Shown here piece after piece: positions 1-13,724 of a stretch of DNA of 64,000 nucleotides. Position numbers and translations under genes: made by a program. The DNA is from Arctopsyche grandis (lineage: Eukaryota > Arthropoda > Insecta > Trichoptera > Hydropsychidae), in contig NC_135355.1 in the NCBI RefSeq assembly GCF_051622035.1, positions 3,038,001-3,102,000 of the forward strand. The letters are read 5' to 3'. The notes below the pieces were generated by a model that was not told where the DNA came from, did no database searches, and saw only the letters and a list, made by a program, of their open reading frames with translations. The stretch's first letter is position 1. Each line of letters opens with the position of its first letter.

Positions 1-97
1 ACAGATTCGTATTCACTGGCCATAATTGTATAAGAAAAGTCATATCTCATCTCTGAACCAAAAAAAAAAGTCGTCATTTGTCGAACAGTGTTATTAT
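1..97. repeat. Right arm of a foldback element, cut by the window edge
   Basis: The segment ends in GTCGAACAGTGTT and matches the right arms of the complete foldback elements at 17982-18610 and 59137-60063. Only one arm is present, because the window begins inside it. Confidence 0.7.
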
Positions 98-480
98 ACA
101 CATTAAATTTCAAGAAAATAAAAATAGTTTAAAAGGTCAAAATAAAATATTATTTAAAAAAATATTACTTGAGGTTTGCGAATTCTGTCCGAAACCTTAT
201 CAACCCTTGGAATTGATAACGTTGGTTTAAATTGGTCTAACTTGGAATTCGTAACTTTTTGGTCAGAATTCGTAAGCCGGAAGTAGTATTTTTTTTTAAA
301 CAATATTTCATTATTCTATTTTGACCTTTCAAATTATTTTTATTTTTTTGATATATAATATGTATGTATAATAATTATAGTGATAAAAGTTAATAAAAAA
401 ATTTCGAACAAAATCCGACAACCGGAAGTAGAACTTGTGTCTTGTGTAAGTTTCCCTACATTTGCATTCGATTTGTATCG
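98..480. repeat. Inverted pair of CCGGAAGT-family repeat segments
   Basis: Bases about 100-235 resemble the repeat at 61500-61620 in direct orientation. Bases about 240-450 resemble the same repeat inverted, with the same order of GGTCAGAATTCGTAA, CCGGAAGTAG and GGTCAAAATAAAA-like blocks. The family also occurs at 22140-22560, 25455-26160, 41460-41960 and 61260-62770. No coding potential is seen. Confidence 0.55.
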
Positions 481-822
481 AAAACGCTCCCATAACTGGT
501 ATGTATGTTTAATTATCGAATTTTTGTCGTAATTCAAAACATTGTTGTAATTCAAAACATCAACGATGATCTAATTCAATCTTGCCCTTTAGCTTAATTT
601 TGATATTTAATTTCAATTTTTTAATTTAATTTTTGTTTTAAAAGTTGGCCTGTGGGCCGTTCCTTGGTTTGGTTAGCATAAGGTTTTGCACTTAGTTTCA
701 TAACACTCCGTATATATCGATACCTACTATGTACAAATATACATTATTATGTATAGTGTGCGTTATGCCGTTGAATGTTAGCCGTTGAATGTTTTAACGT
801 TGAACGTTAAATGTTATTAACG
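481..822. other. Non-coding stretch with an unoccupied repeat site
   Basis: No gene is seen. Bases about 483-520 (CGCTCCCATAACTGGTATG and following) resemble the sequence that flanks a retrotransposon insertion at 18821-19075, so this is an unfilled relative of that target. A short TGCCGTTGAATGTTA motif is repeated near 765-795, and a similar motif lies just beyond the 5' end of the neighbouring LINE. Confidence 0.45.
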
Positions 823-854
<32 letters not shown>

Positions 855-3340
855 TAGTTTTGGACCATTGTGGCATTACAGGAAGAACCTAATGCGCCAC
901 AATGGCCTACATTTGAAAAATATATAAAAACATGATATAAAAACAAGTAAACTGTAAATAAAGGAAAAAAGCAAAAGCAGAAAACATGGTAAAATAAAAT
1001 TACAAAAAAAGTAACAAAAGGAAAATAATACATCATTCAGAGAGAAAAAAAAAAATAACAAAAGTGTAAAAATTAAAAATAAAATCCATAAATCCCATTC
1101 TTTGTTTACACTGATCAAAATTAAAATAGTATATAAAAATGTACAAAAGAGAAAGAAAAAATAAAATAAAATAAAACAAAATATGAATAAAAAATAAAAT
1201 CACAGCGAGGCCCAAATGGAAGAGAGTAGATTAAGATTCCACTCATTCATCACATTCAAATTAAGAAAGTAATGATGAGCGCAGGTTACCAGATAAATAT
1301 GTTAAGATAATATCCGACAATCTACGCTCCCCAAGGTGGAAAATATCACATTCAGGGACAGCAGCAACGATTTCATTGAGAAGTCGAATAGCTCTTGGAA
1401 TAGGAGCCATTCGAAAAAGAACTGTGCGAGCAGCAGGTACAACCATTAAATGATGATGTCTACCACGCACATAATTATTAGGGACATAAAGTCCCAACTG
1501 TTCCAGCAACAACGGGCATGACGTATTACCACGCAATAGCTGGAGAACGAAACGAATTAACGAGAAGTTTCTCCGAAGTTCAAGGGAATTATACCCAAGC
1601 ATGCCCAAAAGGAAAGGAGTAGGATAGAGATATGGGTAGTACCCATACTCTTTCTTATAAAGAAAACGAAGAAATGCTTTTTGCACTTTTTCTATAATAA
1701 GAGAGTAGTTTGCTTCGTGCGGATTCCACACAATTGCATTATACTCTAGCTTACTTCTAACAAGCGAGTTGAAAAGCAAGCGAGAAGACAAGGGGTTGGA
1801 GAATAATCTAGCATATCTCAAGACAAATCCAAGTCGACGAAAGGAAACGTCAGCGATTGTCTTGATGTGGTTGTGAAAGGTGAATTGAGGATCAAAAGTG
1901 ATACCCAAGTCGACCATTGATTCCACGCGCTTCAACAATACGGATCCAATGGAATATCCGTGACAATAGAGCGAATTCGCACGTCCATAACTCATAATAG
2001 CACATTTACTAGTATCCAGTTCAAGCCCTAAACTGGAACTGAACTCTAAAACAGCGTTAATATCAGCTTGAAGGAGAGAGGCTTGCCTCTCATCCTTAAC
2101 AGCAAAGAATAGTTTAACGTCGTCAGCAAACAAGAGACATGAAGCATTGCGTAGTACTTTTGGGAGGTTATTAATGACTATTGTAAATAGTAAAGGGCCT
2201 AAGGTGGACCCCTGAGTTACACCAGATCGCGTAAAAAATGAAGGAGATTCATAAATACCATATCTAACAAATTGCTTCCTATCACTAAGATAAGAAGCAA
2301 AGAGTTTAAGAAGACGTGGAGAAAAGCCCACTTCAGCTAATCTGATCATAAGAGCGTCATTGTTGACAAGATCAAATGCTTTTCGAAAGTCAAAGTAGGC
2401 TACATCTACTTGTTGTCCACGGTCAACTTTAGACATGGTATAATATGAAAAGCAGGCAAGATTAGTGGTAGTGGAACGACATGGTGAAAAACCATGCTGC
2501 TCATCACACAACAATCTTTTGAACTGCAAAAGAATCAAACGGTGAAGGATATTATCGAAAATTTTGGGAATAGCCGAGATGATAGCAATAGGTCTGTAAT
2601 TTTCAACCTCATTTTTAGAGCCACTTTTATGAATGGGAATGACTCTAGATAATTTCCATTTTTCAGGATAATTACCAGAATCCAGAATAAGGTTAAAAAT
2701 AAACTGAAGAGGCTCTAAGAGCGAATTACAGCATGCCTTTAATACGTCAGGGGGCACACCGTCAGGCCCAACAGACCCTTTCAGCTTCAAAATTGCTATC
2801 CTAACATCTCCAAGCGAGACCCGCGGAATGTCTATAATAACACCTTCAGTACCAATTTGGGAAGCCAAATTAGCATCAAGGGATGGTGATCTCTGATCAA
2901 ATACAGAGCTAAAAAAACTAGCAAAAGCTTTAGCGATCTCAGGACCGACACAACTTTTATTATTAAATGAGAACGAATGCTCAAGGCCATGTGAAATATG
3001 CTTACTCTTAATAAATCTGAAAAAGTGGTGAGGATTACTAGCGATAGCACTCTCCATCTCTTTGAGATAGAGGGTATAACGCTCACTCACACCACGTTTC
3101 ACGATCTTCCTAAGAATCCGAAATTTCTCATAGTCACGAAATGATTGGCTACGTTTCCATCTTCTATGAGACAACCATTTTGCACGAACATCAGTTATAA
3201 GTTTGGACCCAAACCACGGTGGAAAAACCCGACGATGTAGTTCTAAATTAGGATAACTGATGAACCGAGGAACATAACTGTCAAAAATATTATATAGTGT
3301 GTTATACAAAAATTCAACAGCATCACCAGTATTCATGAGG
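823..3340 (-). mobile_element. 5'-truncated non-LTR retrotransposon (LINE), copy A
   Basis: On the minus strand this is a reverse-transcriptase ORF followed by about 440 bases of 3' UTR and a (TAAA)n tail at 823-852. The endonuclease region is absent: the homologous frame begins near 3336 and a stop lies about 20 bases upstream, so the copy is 5'-truncated as in target-primed reverse transcription. The last bases before the tail form a stem-loop (865-905) with a perfect 10-bp stem, CCATTGTGGC against GCCACAATGG. The last part of the element is almost identical to the shorter copy at 47215-47803. The clade is probably Jockey/CR1-like, and I cannot fix it further. Confidence 0.85.
1261..3336 (-). 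CDS. LINE reverse transcriptase ORF, N-terminally truncated
   Basis: An open frame of 691 codons without an internal stop. It shows the reverse-transcriptase motif series: HKSGSKNEVENYRPI (fingers), DEQHGFSPCRSTT, YFDFRKAFDLV with the first catalytic aspartate, SGVTQGSTLGPLLF, and LLFADDVKLF carrying the F/YADD catalytic pair at about residue 400. A thumb and C-terminal region follows. The protein would copy the element RNA at a nicked target. The endonuclease domain expected N-terminal to it is missing, so this copy cannot mobilise by itself. The ATG at 3336 is probably fortuitous. Its intact frame argues for a recent insertion. Confidence 0.85.
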   Translation of the reverse strand: MNTGDAVEFLYNTLYNIFDSYVPRFISYPNLELHRRVFPPWFGSKLITDVRAKWLSHRRWKRSQSFRDYEKFRILRKIVKRGVSERYTLYLKEMESAIASNPHHFFRFIKSKHISHGLEHSFSFNNKSCVGPEIAKAFASFFSSVFDQRSPSLDANLASQIGTEGVIIDIPRVSLGDVRIAILKLKGSVGPDGVPPDVLKACCNSLLEPLQFIFNLILDSGNYPEKWKLSRVIPIHKSGSKNEVENYRPIAIISAIPKIFDNILHRLILLQFKRLLCDEQHGFSPCRSTTTNLACFSYYTMSKVDRGQQVDVAYFDFRKAFDLVNNDALMIRLAEVGFSPRLLKLFASYLSDRKQFVRYGIYESPSFFTRSGVTQGSTLGPLLFTIVINNLPKVLRNASCLLFADDVKLFFAVKDERQASLLQADINAVLEFSSSLGLELDTSKCAIMSYGRANSLYCHGYSIGSVLLKRVESMVDLGITFDPQFTFHNHIKTIADVSFRRLGFVLRYARLFSNPLSSRLLFNSLVRSKLEYNAIVWNPHEANYSLIIEKVQKAFLRFLYKKEYGYYPYLYPTPFLLGMLGYNSLELRRNFSLIRFVLQLLRGNTSCPLLLEQLGLYVPNNYVRGRHHHLMVVPAARTVLFRMAPIPRAIRLLNEIVAAVPECDIFHLGERRLSDIILTYLSGNLRSSLLS

Positions 3341-3692
3341 TATGCCGTTGTATGCTATGTTATCCTTGAATATTTTATAGCAGAACCCACCGACACACCA
3401 GTACCGTTACAATTTACGCCACTAAATTTTATAAAAGACGATGTTGGTCCATCAATGTACGTTTATTGTACATTAAGTATACACACGTGCGCGTACGCAC
3501 CTACCGGTGGCCGTCCGGCTAGCGGCTCGACTCCCAACTGTCAGTTGGCGTCACACTTCTCCCAACTCACAAACAGTGTACACTCATGTGTACCACTGTT
3601 TGTACATCACTCCTCAACATTACTCATTACATAATTCACTCACACACATAAAGTCCAAAAAACAAATTAGCGTGCTCCAAATTTGGTTACAG
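3341..3692. other. Spacer between the LINE and the TRPA-like gene
   Basis: No gene is recognised. The stretch contains an AC/GT-rich segment (about 3475-3610) with repeated CCCAACT and TCACAC motifs. A plausible splice acceptor, GGTTACAG, ends at 3692 and would open the TRPA-like frame. An upstream first exon was not found. Confidence 0.35.
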
Positions 3693-6024
3693 TCGTTTCG
3701 TCAAACGCCTTATAGAAAAACATGTCAATCCTTACAAGGTCAATCTGCGGCACAATAAATCGGCAATACATTTTTCCGTGGAGACAGGCGATATTCAAAT
3801 TTTGGATGAATTATTGAAGACGGGATGTAATGTAAATGTTAATATTTTAGACACAGCTTTGCATCTAGCTATTGAAATATTTACGAGTGAGAAAAACCCA
3901 AAATACGTGGACATAATAGTGCGACTGGTTAAAGCGGGAGCAGGAATTTATATTCCCAACGACGAAAATAAAACACCACTCATGCTATTAGATACAAACA
4001 ATGAAGTTATAGAAATCATGAAAAAAAAATTTCTCGACAAAGAAAAAATTCCGATAAATTTATTTGAGCTTATAAAGGAAAACGACATTGCAAAATTTAA
4101 TGATGAATTAATTAAAATAGACTTGAGTGAATCCCGAAAATTAATAGTCTATAATACTTTACTGCGTCATGCTCGTGCCAAATGTAGCAATATAATTGAA
4201 GATATTTTATTAGAAAAAAATCACGGTCTTTTGGATTCGAAAGGTATCAAAGAATCATTAATATACGCCTGTCTTCAAAGCAATTTAGAAAAGTTGAAGG
4301 AATTTCAAAAACGAAAAAACGAATTAGGTCTAGTATTTGACGAATCGTTATTGAAATTAACAATTAATGGAGACGACCGTAACAAGGAAGAATGCATAAA
4401 AATGTTATTAGATGAAACTGAGATTCTTAATAAAATTAATTATACAGATGATAAAGGAAATACCGCCCTGCATTACGCAGCAAAAAGAGGTTACCAAAAT
4501 ATCATATTTTATTTGTTAAAACACGGTGCGAGTATTAATATTCTAAACAACGAAGACAAGCTTCCTTTGGCGTACATTTCAGCAAAAACTCTGAAGGCGT
4601 ACCTGGATGAATGTTTGTACACAAATGATAAAAATTACAAAGATAAAAATTTTGAAATTATTTTCGACTATTCGTGTTTAGTGCTTCGGAGGCATGAAAA
4701 TGAGCATAATAATAAAAACCTTGAGAGTGATCAAACCAACAGCGATCAGATTCCGGAGGATGTAGAAGTGCCAATACTAAAATCAAAGAAGAAATCAATG
4801 AAAAATCAATCAGAAATGAATGCAATAAGGTATATGGCTGAGAATGATCTTTGGAGACCGCTAATCAAACACCCGGTGATTGCGAGTTTCACATATTTAA
4901 AATGGAAAATTATGAAAATTCAATATTTCATCTAGTAGTTATATGGCTTATATTTTATTTTATTCGGTCTTAACATTACTTATAATTTAAATAATATAGA
5001 TAATGTAGTAGTTTCAATTGTGTTGGTATTTTTTCTGATATGTTTAGTGGGGCTTCTGGTCTTTAATGTGCTGGGAATGATTTATAATCGAAAATACATC
5101 ACTAGAATTTTTTTACATGTAATGTTTATATATCTTACTGTATATTTGGCTTTATTTGGAAGATTAATTTTAAATAGTGAAATTTTATTCATTATATTAA
5201 TGGTCTTTTTTTTACAATTATTTTGGATTTATAATTTTCCTACAATTTCTATATTTATAATTTTTAAATATGTAATAGTACTCTTTCCGCTATTAATATT
5301 GATTACAGGATTGTTTTCAATCGTATATATTTCACATTATAAGGTGAAAGATATGTTTTTTAACAATTTTAGATCAAAAAACAAAATTAATTTTACCGAT
5401 AATTCATCAAATTCAACCGATAAAACATCCTCATCAATTGGAAAATTCGACGGTAAAGATATAAATATTGAAAATCAGTTTTTTAAATTATTTTTAATCA
5501 TAATAACTTTTATCATATCCAATTTAATCAGTATAATTGCAACGCGCAATATTAAAAGCCTGAAAGCCGATACTAAGCTGCGTTTAATTTTGTGGAAAAT
5601 ACTATTAATTCCAATTGAGGAGAAAAAAGAGTACAAACAAAAAGCATCTGATTATTTTCATTTTAATCCGACGTCATATTGTTTATATCCAGGTATCATA
5701 CCAACAGCTATGATCGGATTTAAACCAAATCAAACGTCAAAAATTGATATTAAAACTAATGGAAGCAATGTACGTAACGACTTTAAAATGTTGAAGTTTA
5801 AATTGTCTCATAATATAATAGATGATGCTGAGGCTATTTTAAAAAAAAAACATAAAAAACAATCCAAGGAAACACAAAATAAAATATTATCAGAAATTCA
5901 AACAATAAAATCACAAATTTTGTTTTCTCTTGAACCAAGCCGATCAGTTACTAAAAAAATTATTAAATTTAAAACTTTGTATAGAAATAAAAAAAAATAT
6001 TATGATTTATTATGTTTTAAATAA
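3693..6024 (+). pseudogene. painless/TRPA-like cation channel interrupted by TAG TAG
   Basis: One reading frame runs from the possible acceptor at 3692 to the stop at 6022-6024 and is closed only by two adjacent TAG codons at 4933-4938. The first part has ankyrin-type repeats (for example GNTALHYAAKRGYQNIIFYL at about 4457-4516) and ends in HPVIASFTYLKWK, the pre-S1 linker of painless/pyrexia TRPA channels. The second part has about five hydrophobic segments and a pore-like region (FDGKDI). It ends in a last membrane helix followed by NLISIIATRNIKSL, which resembles the post-S6 segment of the family. The TAG pair falls in S1. Drosophila painless is intronless, which fits the single frame. No in-frame ATG is seen near the start, so a 5' exon may be missing or lost. 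It may be a young pseudogene, a readthrough or edited gene, or two split products. No other lesion is visible. Confidence 0.8.
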
Positions 6025-6090
6025 AGTTTCATTTATTATATTTTAAATAAAGTTTCATTTATTATATTTTATTTTATTTTAAATAAAAAG
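6010..6090 (+). promoter_or_regulatory. Tandem polyadenylation signals after the TRPA-like gene
   Basis: AATAAA overlaps the final stop codon of the channel and recurs about 29 bases later inside a tandem copy of a TTTTAAATAAAGTTTCATT unit. A third AATAAA lies at about 6081. Confidence 0.5.
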
Positions 6091-7062
6091 GTATTTTAAA
6101 TTTTATAAATTATCTATTGGGTTCATTACTTAACTAAATAAAAAAAATATATAACACATTCCGATCATATTACATTAATGATTTCATACAAAATTTTATA
6201 ACAAATTAATTATTATTCATATTAATATTAAATTTTAAAAGGCAGTGTAACCGATGGACCCAATTTTGTATTTTCAAATGATGCGATTGTCAGGTTGCTT
6301 CTGAGCGACATCTATGTATGGTATTAAGCTTGTACAAATATAAATTTATAGATTATAAATTTTGCATCATATTCAAAGAGGGACAAATAGTATGTAGGAT
6401 AGTTTTGCCAATTTGATAAGGAACTGTTACAACAATGACATGAGAATTATTATTATTATTAATATAGTTATAATAATAATAATAACTATATTATTATTAT
6501 TATTAATAATATAGTTATAATAATAATAATAATATAGTTACAATAGAAAACTAATAGTTTATTATTATAACTGTGATCTAGGTTACTATTTTTATTATAA
6601 TTAATAATATTATTTTACCACAATAGTTGGTACTATGTTAATGTTATCTGTTTTTTTTTCTTTCTTCTCTTATCTATATGCGAAAATTTTAAAATGATTC
6701 ATCTTTTAATAATTAAATATTTTTATTTAATAATTATATTTTGTTATTTGTTATTATTTGTCATGATTAAAACTGTAAATTTTTCCAAAAAATAAGAAAA
6801 ATTGGTAAACTCTGATAGGAAACGATTAACTTGGAGGCACAAATATCCAAGTCTGATCAACAGCACTACAGAAATTCTCGGAGTGAATTATTTTCAATCG
6901 AGGTCAACCCACGGGATTGAATTAACATTAACAAAATCACAAAGTTATGGTTAAATTGAAATAATTACTTTTATGTTTAAATTCACATTGAATTTCGCAA
7001 TCAATAGAAGATTGTGATTAAAATTAAATTAAATAAACACTTAATTCAACAATTTTAAATTA
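6091..7062. other. AT-rich intergenic stretch between convergent genes
   Basis: No gene is seen. Bases 6448-6545 are a palindromic (ATT)n/(AAT)n tract built from inverted TAATATAGTTATAATAATAA blocks. Bases about 6785-6925 are a minus-strand SINE fragment, recognised by the shared AAACTCTGATAGGAAACG and CCAAGTCTGATCAACAG blocks and by TCAATCGAGGTCAACCCACG. Confidence 0.5.
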
Positions 7063-9954
<2,892 letters not shown>

Positions 9955-10169
9955 TTATACATATCCACGTATATGTATATTGAGAATCAATTAATTAATC
10001 GATATTTTAATTTGTGTCAACACAGACAATAATTGTCACTCTATATAAAGGGTTTGTTTAATTAGTTTAATTAACTCATAATGGACATTAAATTAACTTT
10101 GAGCATAAAAGTCTATTCATATTGGCACAGCACATACTAGCAACTTGGCATATTCTATATGGATACATT
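9955..10169. other. Upstream region of the gustatory receptor gene
   Basis: No gene is seen. On the minus strand a TTTATATAGAG sequence at about 10040-10052 could be a TATA element roughly 90 bases upstream of the start codon. This is weak evidence. Confidence 0.25.
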
Positions 10170-10570
10170 CATAAAATCGGGCGCGGCATTGTCGGGTAAC
10201 TACGTATTTTGCGTAGGGGTGGGTGGAGGATCCAAATAAAAGACCAAAATCGCTTCAGAGCATTTATTAGGTGATTAAGGAGATCCACGCACTGTCAGTG
10301 CTCCGTCCAGAATGCCTTCATATGGCCTAAGTACCTGCTTATAAAGGGCAGGTCGCTCAGTGCATCTTCCTCGACGCGTTTGTTTGCCTATTGTTATAGT
10401 CACGTACCAGATATGCAGTCCCACGGTTTCGCGCTGTCAGTTCTGAGAACTTTAGCGGGAAGCGACCGAATGCCGTTACCGACCACTAAGTCCATTCGGG
10501 GGTCTCCATTGTTAGCCGACAGCACTTACGAATCCTCGAAAATTAGTTATAACGGCGGCTCTTTTTAGCA
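10170..10570 (-). mobile_element. Probable solo LTR or LTR fragment
   Basis: The segment is GC-richer than its surroundings. Read on the minus strand it has a TATA-like TTTATAAGCA (about 10336-10346), followed about 75 bases later by AATAAA (about 10266-10271). This promoter and poly(A) layout is typical of LTRs. No internal retrotransposon genes are found, and exact ends and target duplications are not resolved. Confidence 0.45.
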
Positions 10571-10574
10571 TATG

Positions 10575-10672
10575 CTACAATATTATATATGTTATATACA
10601 ATATTATATATATTAGCCAGCAATATACAATATTATATATATTAATATTATATACAATATTATATATATTAG
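10575..10672. repeat. Tandem AT repeat with TTAGCCAGCA units
   Basis: The block ACAATATTATATATATTAG is repeated about three times, twice followed by CCAGCA. The last copy joins directly to the SINE head. Confidence 0.7.
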
Positions 10673-11135
10673 CCAGCAGCGTGGCTCGGTCGTTAAGCTT
10701 CTGCTTAACACTGAGAGGCGCCGAGTTCGATCCCTTGAGCTGACCTCGATTGAAAAGAATTTTTCTGAGTATATCTGTAATGCTGCTGGTCAGACCAGGA
10801 TTTGTGCTCCTGGTTGATCGTTTCCTATCAGAGTTTGCCAATTTTCTCTGATTTCATTGTTGAAACGATTCCCGATTAAAAATTGGCTAAAAATCCTTCC
10901 TACCCACTATGTCACCACTATTTGAGTATGATTAATGTAAATATTACAATAAAAATGTATGTACAATTCATAGATGTCTCGTTAATTGTCGAGTTTAAGT
11001 CAGTGTCTCGTAATTTAGCGACTTATATAATAAAAAAATGCTGTATTGTTTGTAATTTGGCCAGGAAGGCGCATTGGGGTTTACCTGTAATGCCTTCCTG
11101 GTATGAAATAAAATAAATAAATAAATAAAATAAAT
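10668..11135 (+). mobile_element. tRNA-headed SINE with a LINE-like 3' stem-loop
   Basis: The head has an A-box-like GTGGCTCGGTCGTTA (10681-10695) and a B-box GAGTTCGATCC (about 10733-10743), as in RNA polymerase III promoters. The body contains the family blocks CTGCTGGTCAGACC and AGAGTTTGCCAATTT. The 3' end forms a stem-loop (11061-11101) with a perfect stem CCAGGAAGGC/GCCTTCCTGG around a GCATTGGGG...CCTGTAAT loop, then an (AAATA)n tail. The loop matches that of the LINE 3' end, but the stem bases differ in a paired way. Confidence 0.8.
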
Positions 11136-11139
11136 ATGT

Positions 11140-11474
11140 ATCTATGTATGGTTGATTTGGGCATCACTTATGATCCTCAACTCACCTTTCACAACCATAT
11201 CAAGACAGTCGCTGGCGTTTTATTTCGCCGGCTCAGATAGGTCTTGAGATATGCAAGGTTATTCTTCAACCAATTGTCTTCTCGCTTGCTTTTCAACTTG
11301 CTTTTAGGAGCAAGCTAGAGTATAATGCGATTGTGTGGAATCCGCATGAAGCAAATTATTCTCTAGTGATTGAGAAAGTGAGAAAAGCATTTCTTCGCTT
11401 CCTATAAAGGAAAGAATATGGTCATTACCCATATTTATATCCTACTCCTTTACTTTTGGGCATGCTTGGGTATT
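11140..11474 (+). mobile_element. LINE fragment, same family as copy A (part 1)
   Basis: This is plus-strand sequence homologous to the C-terminal part of the copy A reverse transcriptase ORF (for example CTAGAGTATAATGCGATTGT and CATGCTTGGGTA), with frameshifts. It breaks off at about 11474 where another retrotransposon fragment begins, and resumes at about 12304. Confidence 0.75.
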
Positions 11475-12303
11475 TTTTGATTTTTAATTGCTTTTTATTA
11501 TTACGAAATTATGTTCACAATACATCTTATATCTATTTTAATAGCTACTGATCTAATGATCATTTTCTATTTTACAATTTTAATTTAATTTTGTTAGTAA
11601 TCATAGTATTATATTATTCTAATGTTAATGTACAGCATAATAGGAAACAGAGCTCAAAAACCTATTTACAATTCTTATAAATGCTCATAATACATCTAAT
11701 ACATAATATTAATTAAAGACTCTCTAAAGTCGATGACCTAAAGCAGATTGTGTTTAGGTAATCTGTGTTTATACCTGAAGGGTATAGATATTTTGTTGTA
11801 ATCACCGAGACTCTTCACAAGTATGTTAGTATGGTTATTAGTGATTCTGTCATAGAATCTACTTGTTAGTTGGTTAGTAATTTCTGTAACAAACTGAATA
11901 TTATTTATGGCATGCAGTGTTTTCAAGTTAGTATATGTATATGGGTTTATTATAAATTATTTTTAGGGATTTATTTTGTATTATTTGGAGCTTGTAAAGG
12001 TTAGTATTCGAGGCGTTATTCCATACAGGTGAAGCATAGGTTAATAATGGTAATATGAGCGCGCGATATAATTTTATTTTATTTTGAGTTGATAAAGAAC
12101 TATGGCGATTAAATATTGGGTATATTGATGATATACCCCGCATCGCCTTGCATTTCGCTGCCTCAATGGGAGGTGCCCATCTCATTATTTTATCGAACGT
12201 TACTCCTAAATATTTTATTACTGACTGCCATTCCAGACTTTCTCCAGAGAGGATTACTTGCTTGGGTATGATTTCCTTGAATTTCACATTAATTGTTTTT
12301 TTT
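11475..12303 (-). mobile_element. Jockey-type retrotransposon 3' fragment inserted in a LINE
   Basis: Two minus-strand frames (12303-11928 and 11926-11738) encode the C-terminal reverse-transcriptase region: SVIKYLGVTFDKIMRW, LPLLTYASPVW and KLQIIQNKSLKIIYN. A frame break lies between them. The 3' UTR runs leftward to an A-rich end at about 11475. The insertion replaced about 60 bases of the host LINE, since those bases are missing at the junction. A shorter copy of the same 3' UTR is at 18836-19052. Confidence 0.75.
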
Positions 12304-12918
12304 ACAGCTTCTACGTGGTAATACGACATGCCTGTCGTTGCTAGAACAGTTCGGACTTTATGTCTCTAATAATTATGTGCGTGGTAGACATCACCATTTG
12401 ATGGTTGTACCTCCTGCCCGCACAGCTCTTTATCGGATGGCTCCTATTCCAAGAACTATCCGACTTCTCAATGAAATCGTTGCTGCTGAGCCTGAATGTG
12501 ATATTTGTCACCTTAGTGAGCGTAGAATCAAAGATTATTTTAGCTCATCTGTCTGGTAGCCTGCGCTCATCATTATTTTCATAATTGGACGTGATATATG
12601 AATGGAATTTTGATATTGTCGCTTCCAGTTGGGTTTCGCAGGATTTTTTTTTACTTACGGTGGGTTCTTATGTGTATATTGATGCTGGCTGTAAATGTAA
12701 GACATTCCACACTATGTGTTCTGTTTATTTGATATTTTTATTGTATTTACTATTGTTAATTCTATTGTTTTTAATAATTATTTATTAATGTATATTTATC
12801 AGAAAGATTTTTTTCCTTTTCTCTATTATATGTTCGACCATTGTGGCGAACATATAATAGACCATGAGGGATTCATGTAATTTCACAATAGTCCAAACTC
12901 AAATAAATATGTATTTTA
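12304..12918 (+). mobile_element. LINE fragment, same family as copy A (part 2), with 3' end
   Basis: Homology to the copy A ORF resumes (frame YVRGRHHHLMVVPPARTALY) and continues through a diverged 3' UTR to an AAATAAAT tail. The terminal GACCATTGTGG...CACAATAGTCC pair (12835-12892) is a weakened version of the family 3' stem-loop. Inside it lies a perfect 14-bp hairpin (12823-12836 with 12847-12860). Confidence 0.7.
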
Positions 12919-13478
12919 TTTTAATGAAGTGTGTATAGTTGAAAGATATTCAAATTTGGTAAAGATTGATTATTCTTCGATTTGGTAATTATGTAATTTG
13001 GTATCATGATATTTTGTTAAATCAGTGTTATGGAGAATTTCAAGAAACACCAAAACCAAAAACGCTGTCAAAGATATTGATTACAAGTATGTAAATGTTC
13101 ATCTTCATTTTTCATGAGAGCATTTTTATAAGTTTTTTGTAATGGATTTTTATAATTAATCCCATAACTATGCATGTACAACATAGCTTTGATTAACGCG
13201 AATTTTTTTTGGATGCTGCCAACTTCTATTATACAATATATTTCAACGTTTATTCAAATCGAATGGACAATTCGTAAGCGTATACAATATCATTAGTAAT
13301 ACAGTTATTTTATCAACAACAATGTTACTATAGTAACTACAATTTAAATATTCATCGATCTGATTACGTTGATGAAAAAAGGCAATTACTTAATGAATGT
13401 GTGCGATTGTATAGTAGATTTTATAATTAGACCTTTATAATCTGCAACTGTGTAGTTAATATGTTTTTTGTTTCTTCT
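12919..13478. other. Non-coding stretch, nothing recognised
   Basis: AT-rich sequence without a credible ORF, RNA gene or repeat that I could match elsewhere in the window. Confidence 0.4.
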
Positions 13479-13565
13479 CTGTTTATTTATGTATTAATTT
13501 ACATGTTAAGCCACAGTGACATTACAGAATACTCTAACGCGTCACTGTGACCAGACATATTAGCA
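13479..13565 (-). mobile_element. LINE 3' end with variant stem-loop
   Basis: A TTTATTTATG-type tail is followed by a stem-loop at 13512-13549 with stem CACAGTGAC/GTCACTGTG. Compared with copy A the stem sequence differs on both arms, but pairing is kept. The loop keeps the ATTACAG and TAACGCG blocks. Confidence 0.6.
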
Positions 13566-13724
13566 TAATACAAATACTACATATCTATAAGAAAATTAGC
13601 GAGACATCTATGTTATAGATAGTAAATTTTGATATCACATTCAAATTAACGAGACATCTATATTATAAGATAATAAATTTTTGAAATCACATTCAAATAG
13701 TGGTGAGGCTGTTTTTTTTAGTGG

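Noticed and set aside
876-1215. Phe-rich minus ORFs in the LINE 3' UTR (also at 47240-47603)
   Set aside because: They are non-coding 3' UTR with low complexity, duplicated only because the LINE is.
823-3345. Target-site duplication of LINE copy A (TGCCGTTG motifs near 766 and 3343)
   Set aside because: The two sequences are similar but not adjacent to the element ends in a consistent way and contain mismatches.
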